In this document: piece after piece, positions 1 to 5,229 of the stretch
How the letters are laid out: the number at the start of each line of letters is the position of its first letter
How positions within the stretch are numbered: position 1 is the stretch's first letter
Notes under the pieces: model-generated
What the model saw: the letters and a program-made list of their open reading frames with translations, nothing else
What the model was told of the DNA's origin: nothing
The model's database searches: none
Translations under genes and position numbers: made by a program
Source of the DNA: CAYQEU01 sp964532005
GTDB lineage: Bacteria; Patescibacteriota; Doudnabacteria; UBA920
NCBI GenBank assembly: GCA_964532005.1
Contig: CAZHER010000016.1
Location: 1 to 8,213 of the forward strand
Direction of reading: 5' to 3'
DNA length: 8,213 nt

Positions 1-3
1 CTT

Positions 4-597
4 ATGAAAATCGATATTGAGAGCAAACCTAATTTTATAAGTTATAATAAATTAATGACAGAACAATCGATTACTTACACAATTGTTAAAAGACCAGTCA
101 GGAGAGCCAGGCTTGAATTTGATAGAACTGGATTGAGGGTTATTGTTCCTCAAACACGAATAATAGATATACCTGCTTTCATACTTCAGTTTCGTAGCTG
201 GATTGAAAAGAAGCAGAAATTTTACCGAGAAATTTCCTCGAAGTCTTCCCGACTAGTTCTATATAATAGGTCTGAATCATCACTGGCTGAAACAGTTTCA
301 AATTATTTAGCAGAAGCCGAAGGTGCACTAAACGTAAAATCTGGGCCGGTTCGATTTAGAATTATGAAGCGACAGTGGGGCAATTGTACCAGCAAAGGTC
401 GTCTGACTTTCAACAAAAAGCTGGCTGTGCTACCCGACCATTTGATACGTTATATTGTATACCATGAGGCTTGCCACTTAAAATCAATGCGCCACGGTAA
501 GTTGTTCAGAAAGACAATGTTAAAATTTTTTCCCAACCAAAAAACCCACGAACAGGAGCTTTCTGTTTATGGGTTTAGGTTAGGTATTGAAGAGTAG
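4..597 (+). CDS. YgjP-like (DUF45) zinc metallopeptidase
   Basis: Predicted cytoplasmic zinc-dependent peptidase of the YgjP/DUF45 family, related to SprT and M48 proteases; the physiological substrate is not known. The family's N-terminal strand region is recognisable at about residues 21-75 (R-x-A-R-L-x-F, a V-x-V-P-like segment, then SWIEKKQKF). The conserved RQWGNCTSKGRLTFN block lies at 123-137. The zinc site is HEACH at 154-158, with H154 and H158 as ligands and E155 as catalytic acid/base; H164 in MRHGKLF is the probable third ligand. At 197 residues it is slightly short but complete for the family. The first 17 residues are not typical of the family. ATG at 55 (Met18) is a credible alternative start, because a TATAAT box lies just before it and the conserved domain begins soon after. 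Only 3 bases precede the first ATG, so an upstream extension cannot be excluded. No Shine-Dalgarno sequence is seen. It converges on the next gene. The family call is firm, the start uncertain. Confidence 0.85.
   Translation: MKIDIESKPNFISYNKLMTEQSITYTIVKRPVRRARLEFDRTGLRVIVPQTRIIDIPAFILQFRSWIEKKQKFYREISSKSSRLVLYNRSESSLAETVSNYLAEAEGALNVKSGPVRFRIMKRQWGNCTSKGRLTFNKKLAVLPDHLIRYIVYHEACHLKSMRHGKLFRKTMLKFFPNQKTHEQELSVYGFRLGIEE
43..48 (+). promoter_or_regulatory. Possible -10 box for a Met18 start
   Basis: TATAAT ends six bases before the in-frame ATG at 55. If it is a real -10 element, transcription would begin almost at that ATG and give a leaderless message for a 180-residue peptidase. No -35 box can be checked because the window starts too close. 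Perfect TATAAT also occurs by chance inside genes here, for example at about 263-268, so this is only suggestive. Confidence 0.2.
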
Positions 598-631
598 ATA
601 TTATTTTGTCGCAGTGGTAATATTTTCTACT
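593..631. terminator. Possible AT-rich hairpin at convergent gene ends
   Basis: The arms 593-603 (AGTAGATATTA) and 618-631 (TAATAT, three extra T, then CTACT) can pair over 11 base pairs, with a three-base bulge and a 14-base loop. The structure covers both stop codons of the convergent genes, which are only three bases apart, so any terminator must overlap coding sequence. It is AT-rich and has no long T tract, so a function as a bidirectional terminator is speculative. Confidence 0.2.
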
Positions 632-1149
632 ACTTGCTGGCCTTTGACATCACTTAGGACGAGATCTTTCGTAGGGTTGAATTTTCCATCACCATCGTCA
701 TTGCGTAGAGATATGACATATGTGGTATTTGCTCTCAGGCTAGCTTTAACAACGAGGTCCTCGCTGGTTCCAGCTTTAAGTAGAGGGCTGGCTGCGACAA
801 ATGTTCCAGCTTGCCCTTTGCTGTTGGCTTGATGAATAACGACAAAACCCGGTTTTACCAGATTGACAAGGTCAACTATCAAAGAGTTGCCAGGGTTTTG
901 TGGTCCTATATTTAAAATATTTTTACCTTTGAGTTGATTTGGATCTCCTGCCGGGGGAGTGTTGGCAGGCTTGTTCGTGTTGCTGCCTGTGTTATTTGCA
1001 CTATTAAGTATTGTTGGCATGTCTACGACCGGAACATCCGGTTCGCTTTTTACTGTGTACCAGAAAATCGCTCCTGCAGTGGCTGCTGCCACTGCTCCAG
1101 CAATAAGCATATTTTGGTGTTTTAAACCAGTATTTTTTTGTTTCTTCAT
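601..1149 (-). CDS. Membrane-anchored surface protein with DUF7282-like domain
   Basis: Small predicted extracytoplasmic protein of unknown function. A basic N-terminus (MKKQK) is followed by one hydrophobic Ala/Gly-rich helix at about residues 14-31. No lipobox or clear signal-peptidase site follows, so this is probably an uncleaved anchor. Residues 35-75 form a low-complexity linker rich in Asn, Thr and Pro. The C-terminal domain, about 85-180, resembles DUF7282: a PGFVVIHQAN strand, then G-T-F-V-A-A-S-P-L-L-K-A-G-T, then an acidic loop. That loop, NDDGDGKFNPTKD at 150-162, fits an EF-hand or dockerin calcium loop at positions 1, 3, 5, 6 and 8 (N150, D152, D154, G155, F157), although position 12 is Lys and Asp comes at 13. 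The gene is divergent from the glycosyltransferase operon, with its own extended -10 promoter. The anchor and domain layout are visible; the family name rests on remembered pattern, and calcium binding is inferred. Confidence 0.65.
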   Translation of the reverse strand: MKKQKNTGLKHQNMLIAGAVAAATAGAIFWYTVKSEPDVPVVDMPTILNSANNTGSNTNKPANTPPAGDPNQLKGKNILNIGPQNPGNSLIVDLVNLVKPGFVVIHQANSKGQAGTFVAASPLLKAGTSEDLVVKASLRANTTYVISLRNDDGDGKFNPTKDLVLSDVKGQQVVENITTATK

Positions 1150-1170
1150 TGTTTTTATTTACTTATATTT

Positions 1171-1179
1171 ATTATACCA
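1171..1179 (-). promoter_or_regulatory. Extended -10 promoter for the DUF7282-like gene
   Basis: On the minus strand the sequence reads TGGTATAAT: a perfect -10 hexamer at 1171-1176 with the extended TG at 1178-1179. Transcription would start near 1164, leaving a leader of about 15 bases before the ATG at 1149. The leader has no Shine-Dalgarno sequence. The -35 region (about 1194-1199) matches TTGACA poorly, which is common for extended -10 promoters. It lies back to back with, and overlaps, the plus-strand promoter. Confidence 0.5.
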
Positions 1180-1183
1180 TATT

Positions 1184-1213
1184 TTGAGCCCTATACACAG
1201 ATTTTGCTATAAT
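1184..1213 (+). promoter_or_regulatory. Promoter of the glycosyltransferase-led operon
   Basis: TTGAGC at 1184-1189 matches four of six -35 positions. An 18-base spacer separates it from a perfect TATAAT at 1208-1213, which is preceded by the extended -10 dinucleotide TG at 1205-1206. Transcription would start near 1220, about 14 bases before the ATG at 1234. An AGGA at 1217-1220 is 13 bases from the ATG, too far for a usual ribosome binding site and probably at or upstream of the transcript end. Confidence 0.55.
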
Positions 1214-1233
1214 AATAGGACTAAACTTTATTT

Positions 1234-2322
1234 ATGCATATAGGAATAGAAGCCGAACGTGCTAATCAGTTTCAGAAAACAGGTGTAGAACATTACGCAC
1301 AACAGTTAATTTTGCATTTAGCCAAGCTAAACACAGAACACCGGTTTACGCTTTATTTGCGCACGCAGCCCCAACAGTGGATAAAAGATCTCCCAGAAAA
1401 TTTTAGTTACAAGGTTATTCCATTTCCAAAATTTTGGACCCAGATACGACTGAGCTGGGAGATGCTATGGCATGCACCAGATTTACTGTTTATTCCAGCC
1501 TCGACAATGCCTTTTATTCATCCAAAAAAGTGTGTGACCACTATTCACGACACTGCTTGGGTAAATTATCCAGAAGCTTTCACGCCATTTATGAGAAGAT
1601 ATTTACACTGGTCTACAACTTTTGCTGTTAATACTGCCAGCAAAATAATTGCAGTTTCTGAATCCACTAAGCAAGATTTAGTTAAGTACTATAACGTGTC
1701 ACAAGATAAAGTTGCGACTGTGCCACATGGGTATGAAGTTCCCACCGCAATAAATTCCAAATTGTCTGGCAAAGTAGCTTCTCAGTTACCAGACAAATAT
1801 ATTTTGTTTTTGTCAACGCTACAACCCCGAAAAAATGTAATTGGTTTAATTGAAGCATTTGCGGAAATTAAAAAAGAACATTCTGAAATCCCACACAAAT
1901 TAGTGGTGGTAGGGAAGCCGGGTTGGAATTACGAAGCCATATTAGAGAAAATTAAAGAGCATTCCGACATAGTCGTTTATTTGAACCATATTTCTGACGA
2001 TGACAGATGGCCTGTTTATCGCAACGCGGCATTGTTTGTTCACCCTAGTTTTTATGAAGGTTTTGGAATGTGGCTTCTGGAAGCATTCGCGTGCGAGGTG
2101 CCGGCAGTAGTATCTAATGTTTCTTCCATGCCCGAAGTAGGGGGCGATGCAGCATTATATTTTGACCCGCATAGTAAGGATGAGATAAAATCGGCCATAG
2201 TAAGAGTTTTGAGTAACCCAGATTTAGCCTCGGAATTGGTTAGTAAAGGTAAAGAACGATTAAAAATGTTCAGTTGGGAAAAATGCGCTGAAGCAACAAT
2301 GGAAGTGTTTAGAAAATCGTAA
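1234..2322 (+). CDS. GT4-type (GT-B fold) glycosyltransferase, group 1
   Basis: Predicted cytoplasmic, probably membrane-associated, retaining glycosyltransferase that moves a sugar from a nucleotide donor to a lipid-linked or glycan acceptor; the sugar and acceptor cannot be read from sequence. The N-terminal acceptor half has the typical G-V-E-H-Y loop (17-21), TIHDTAW at 103-109 with His105, and SESTKQDL at 142-149. The donor half starts near 188 with FLSTLQPRKN (192-201), whose Arg-Lys pair usually contacts the nucleotide phosphates, then VVVGKPGW at 224-231. The E-x7-E motif is E275 to E283 in YEGFGMWLLEAFA, followed by SSMPEVGGDAALYFDP (297-312). Trp280 in this motif is unusual, since Pro is common there. 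The 362-residue length is normal. It is first in the operon, has its own promoter, and ends six bases before an O-antigen-ligase-like gene, which suggests surface glycan assembly. Mannosyl- or rhamnosyltransferases of this type are plausible, but specificity is unknown. Confidence 0.88.
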   Translation: MHIGIEAERANQFQKTGVEHYAQQLILHLAKLNTEHRFTLYLRTQPQQWIKDLPENFSYKVIPFPKFWTQIRLSWEMLWHAPDLLFIPASTMPFIHPKKCVTTIHDTAWVNYPEAFTPFMRRYLHWSTTFAVNTASKIIAVSESTKQDLVKYYNVSQDKVATVPHGYEVPTAINSKLSGKVASQLPDKYILFLSTLQPRKNVIGLIEAFAEIKKEHSEIPHKLVVVGKPGWNYEAILEKIKEHSDIVVYLNHISDDDRWPVYRNAALFVHPSFYEGFGMWLLEAFACEVPAVVSNVSSMPEVGGDAALYFDPHSKDEIKSAIVRVLSNPDLASELVSKGKERLKMFSWEKCAEATMEVFRKS

Positions 2323-2328
2323 TATTAT

Positions 2329-3921
2329 ATGAAATTTTTTGTCCGCTACATTTTTTGGGTTATTCTTTCTGTTCAAGCAATAACTGCTTATTTGGTAAGC
2401 GTTGGAGCCTGGCCTCAAACCATGGCTTGGTTTGCTTTGGCCGCACTTTGCCTGTTTATTATAGGAGCTTCTCCTCTGAAAGCTTTGCAACTAACAATAG
2501 CTTCTATCCCGTTTTATTTGGTTTTACCAAATCAGTATTTTGATTCTTTTTCCTCCTGGCGAATAGCCTTTGCTTTCCTATTTTTGGTTTGGGCAGGAAA
2601 AGAGTTGTGGACACGGTATAACTCAGGAAATCTAACGGGTTTTTTTAGGACAGCTGTTGCGAATCTTTTCGTGTGGGATAAGTACATGCTCGCATTTTTA
2701 GGATTAGCTTTGCTGTCACTTTTTTTGGCCAGATTTCCGATGCATTCAATTAGGCAAATAGCTTTTCTAGTAAATGTAAGTTTTTTGTATATAGTTTTGG
2801 TTAACGTTGTAAAAACTAAGGATCAGCTATGGCAGGTGGTTCGTACAGTGGGTTTATCGCTAGGGCTGGTAGTTATATTAGGTTACATCCAGTTTATATC
2901 TACATTGTTTGCCCAGCAGTACTATTTTTGGCAGTATTGGGCTTTACTGATTTCCAAAGCTTATTACGGCTTAGATTTGGCCAATGTACTGTCTTATTCT
3001 AACTCGTGGTTCTCTTACACTGGCGGACAGCCCAGTCTTCGCATGTTCAGCATCATGCCTGATTCTCATTCGTTTGGAGTTTTATGTTTTTTCTTGTTAA
3101 GTTTTTTAATAGCTTTCCTATTAGAGGCAAATTCTCTTAAAAAAAGAATTTTTATTTGGGTTGCAATAGTTTTTGCTTCGTGGGCATTGATTCTTTCCGG
3201 TACTAGAGGTATATGGGTGGGCATGCTTGTTCCGGCAGCTTTAGCAATATTTATGCTTTGGCAAAGGATCGCTCGTGCTCACGCCAAAAGATTTTTGTTG
3301 ACCGTGCTAATTGTAGTTATATTATTCGTTTCTTCTCCTGTGCTGGTTCAAGGTTTGAATTTTATCCGTTCGGGGCTGGGTGGGGGAAGTTATCTTGGAA
3401 GAGTAAGTAGCATCTATGATCTCGAGGAAGAGTCAAACGCCGGTCGGCTGGTAATATGGAAGGACAGTTTTCGGTACTCGTTGACTCATCCGCTAGGTGT
3501 TGGATATGGCAATTTTATTGTTTCTGTGGTTCACGATATATCCTCCGAAGACAAATTCGAAGACTTAGGCGACAAAAAGAACTTGCGTTACAACCTTCCA
3601 CAGAAATTTATCACAGCGCACAGCCTGTATTTGAATATACTAGTGGAACTAGGGGTTATGGGGATTATTGTTTTTGTATTGCTTTGGTGGAGCTATGCAG
3701 CAAATGCCTGGAAATTTTTGAAAAAAAATGGATCCAATGACAACAAATTTGTAGCTCTTGCAACTACTGGAAGCATTGCATTGCTATGGTTATTGGCCTA
3801 TGGTGTTTTTGATCTTACCTTATTCAATGACAAAGTATTGGCACTGGCATTTATGGTTTTGGGGCTGACCGGATTGATTTTTAGAGATTATGAAAAATAT
3901 GAAAATAATACCCAACAATAA
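2329..3921 (+). CDS. O-antigen ligase/polymerase-like (Wzy_C) membrane protein
   Basis: Polytopic membrane protein of the Wzy_C/WaaL/PglL-like superfamily, 530 residues with about 12-14 predicted helices. These lie near 3-22, 30-48, 51-66, 77-93, 118-135, 142-160, 172-194, 246-266, 272-290, 294-312, 320-341, 434-454, 476-492 and 501-517. Conserved points are SLRMFSIMPDSHSFG at 236-250, SGTRG at 290-294, GRLVIWKDS at 372-380 before HPLGVGYGNF, and a long outer loop (about 342-430) ending in AHSLYLNILVELGVMG (430-445). His431 there probably corresponds to the catalytic loop histidine of ligases. Family members transfer or polymerise undecaprenol-linked glycans onto lipid, protein or another glycan on the outer face of the membrane. 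Which acceptor applies here cannot be told; a protein or surface-layer acceptor is plausible if the cell has no LPS. It follows the glycosyltransferase by six bases without a ribosome binding site, so the two are probably co-expressed. Confidence 0.85.
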   Translation: MKFFVRYIFWVILSVQAITAYLVSVGAWPQTMAWFALAALCLFIIGASPLKALQLTIASIPFYLVLPNQYFDSFSSWRIAFAFLFLVWAGKELWTRYNSGNLTGFFRTAVANLFVWDKYMLAFLGLALLSLFLARFPMHSIRQIAFLVNVSFLYIVLVNVVKTKDQLWQVVRTVGLSLGLVVILGYIQFISTLFAQQYYFWQYWALLISKAYYGLDLANVLSYSNSWFSYTGGQPSLRMFSIMPDSHSFGVLCFFLLSFLIAFLLEANSLKKRIFIWVAIVFASWALILSGTRGIWVGMLVPAALAIFMLWQRIARAHAKRFLLTVLIVVILFVSSPVLVQGLNFIRSGLGGGSYLGRVSSIYDLEEESNAGRLVIWKDSFRYSLTHPLGVGYGNFIVSVVHDISSEDKFEDLGDKKNLRYNLPQKFITAHSLYLNILVELGVMGIIVFVLLWWSYAANAWKFLKKNGSNDNKFVALATTGSIALLWLLAYGVFDLTLFNDKVLALAFMVLGLTGLIFRDYEKYENNTQQ

Positions 3922-3924
3922 TTA

Positions 3925-3936
3925 TGCTATTATAAC
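3925..3936 (+). promoter_or_regulatory. Extended -10 box just before ctpA
   Basis: TGCTATTATAAC holds an extended -10 (TG at 3925-3926, TATTAT at 3928-3933, or overlapping TATAAC at 3931-3936). It resembles the TGCTATAATAA of the operon promoter. It sits in the 20-base gap after the ligase gene and ends 5-8 bases before the ATG at 3942. Transcription would therefore start almost at the ATG and give a leaderless or nearly leaderless message. No good -35 is visible. It may be an internal operon promoter. Confidence 0.35.
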
Positions 3937-3941
3937 TTTAT

Positions 3942-5219
3942 ATGGAAAATTTTGATCTCAATTTACAAAAGCAAAACAATATTGTTTCTGAACCCTCACA
4001 GCCACCAAAAAGAAATACCAGACGTTTTCTTGCCATAATATTGGTTCTTATGGCTTTGGTAGCCAGTTTTAGAGTTGGGTACGCCAGCGGGAACAAAGGT
4101 TATATTTTTGAACCTAAATCATTCAAAATTATTAATCAAAGCGATGCGCCCGTTGCTGTAGATTATAGTTTGTTGTGGGACGCCCTGGATCTGGTGGGTC
4201 AGAAATACATTAACAAGGATTCAATAAACCAAGAGCAGGTTTTGTATGGAGCAATACGGGGAGCGGTAGCAGCGGCCGGCGATCAGTATACTGAATTTTT
4301 TGACCCTAAAGATTTGGCAGAATTCAATACTCAACTTGGCGGCAGCTTTGACGGTATTGGAGCCGAGATCAGTAAGAAAGATAACAATATTGTGATCATT
4401 CCTTTAGACGATAGTCCAGCTGCTAAAGCTGGACTACGACCCCAGGATGTTCTGGTTAAAATTAATGGCGAAAGCGCGGTTGACATGACTGTGGATGTAG
4501 CAGCCAGCAAAATTCGTGGTCCCAGGGGGACTTCTGTTACCCTCACAATATATCGACAAGGGGAATCCTCAGCTTTTGATGTCACCATTAAGCGGGATAA
4601 AATTGATATCAAGAGTGTAAAGTTGTCATATAAAAATATTGGCGATAAAAAAATTGCAATTATTGAGCTGTCGCGTTTTGGCAGCGATACCAGTGATGCG
4701 TTTGCTAAAGCTGTAAATGATTTACTGGTTGCTGGGGCTAAAGGTGTAGTAATTGATCAGCGCAATAATCCCGGTGGTTATTTGGAAACCTCAGTGGATC
4801 TAGCCTCGTACTGGCTACCCAAAGGACAATTGGTTGTAACAGAAGCTAGGAGCAACAGCGATAATCAAGCTTATAACTCATCTGGATACGGTAGGCTTTC
4901 CGGAATAAAAACCGTCATAATTATGAACAGCGGTTCTGCTTCGGCAGCAGAAATTTTAGCAGGGGCTTTGCACGACAACAAAGCTGCTACTTTGGTAGGA
5001 GACAAGAGTTTTGGCAAAGGAAGCGTGCAGCAATTGTTTAATTTGCCGGACAACAAGGGTGCGGTAAAAATTACTGTTGCAAAGTGGATTACGCCAGCAG
5101 GCAAGAATTTAGACAAAGACGGATTGGTTCCGGATATTGAAGTGAAATTAACTGACGAAGACATAGCAGCCAAAAGAGACCCTCAGCTTGACCGAGCAGT
5201 GGAAGAGGCGGCAAAGTAA
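3942..5219 (+). CDS. ctpA: C-terminal processing protease, S41 family (CtpA/Prc-like)
   Basis: Membrane-anchored serine protease that cleaves near the C-termini of envelope proteins. A basic stretch (KRNTRR, 23-28) precedes one hydrophobic helix at about 29-47, so the enzyme should face outside the cytoplasm. The N-terminal helical part (75-130) carries the D-Q-Y-T-E-F-F-D-P segment. The PDZ domain covers about 134-215, with GGSFDGIGAEI at 133-143 and SPAAKAGLRPQD at 158-169. The catalytic domain has NSGSASAAEI at 329-338 and DKSFGKGSVQQ at 354-364. Ser334, Lys359 and Gln363 keep the spacing of the Prc triad (25 and 4 residues). One small oddity is DQRNNPGG at 272-279, where Leu normally stands in place of Gln. 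The 425-residue length is usual for CtpA. It follows the ligase gene by 20 bases and precedes alaS by 10. A role in maturing surface or envelope proteins is inferred. Confidence 0.93.
   Translation: MENFDLNLQKQNNIVSEPSQPPKRNTRRFLAIILVLMALVASFRVGYASGNKGYIFEPKSFKIINQSDAPVAVDYSLLWDALDLVGQKYINKDSINQEQVLYGAIRGAVAAAGDQYTEFFDPKDLAEFNTQLGGSFDGIGAEISKKDNNIVIIPLDDSPAAKAGLRPQDVLVKINGESAVDMTVDVAASKIRGPRGTSVTLTIYRQGESSAFDVTIKRDKIDIKSVKLSYKNIGDKKIAIIELSRFGSDTSDAFAKAVNDLLVAGAKGVVIDQRNNPGGYLETSVDLASYWLPKGQLVVTEARSNSDNQAYNSSGYGRLSGIKTVIIMNSGSASAAEILAGALHDNKAATLVGDKSFGKGSVQQLFNLPDNKGAVKITVAKWITPAGKNLDKDGLVPDIEVKLTDEDIAAKRDPQLDRAVEEAAK
4412..4436 (+). repeat. Perfect intragenic inverted repeat in ctpA
   Basis: The arms TAGTCCAGCT (4412-4421) and AGCTGGACTA (4427-4436) pair perfectly over 10 bases around a five-base loop, GCTAA. 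It lies in the codons for the conserved PDZ segment SPAAKAGL. No T tract follows, so it is not an intrinsic terminator. It could be an mRNA stem, or a by-product of the coding sequence. Confidence 0.5.
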
Positions 5220-5229
5220 ATATTAGCTT

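Noticed and set aside
1076..1095. Hairpin GCAGTGGC / GCCACTGC with a four-base loop
   Set aside because: It comes from the Ala-rich codons of the membrane helix in the minus-strand gene and has no T tract or intergenic position; likely compositional.
1217..1220. AGGA as a Shine-Dalgarno sequence for the glycosyltransferase gene
   Set aside because: It is 13 bases from the ATG, too far for normal spacing, and sits at the predicted transcription start.
587..1243. Plus-strand open frames opposite the DUF7282-like gene
   Set aside because: The minus strand gives a coherent anchor-linker-domain protein with its own promoter. The plus-strand frames are Leu/Ser/Cys-rich shadows.
4871..5173. A 100-codon open frame on the minus strand inside ctpA
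   Set aside because: It overlaps the catalytic Ser/Lys region of a clear S41 protease and shows only low-complexity composition; a shadow frame.
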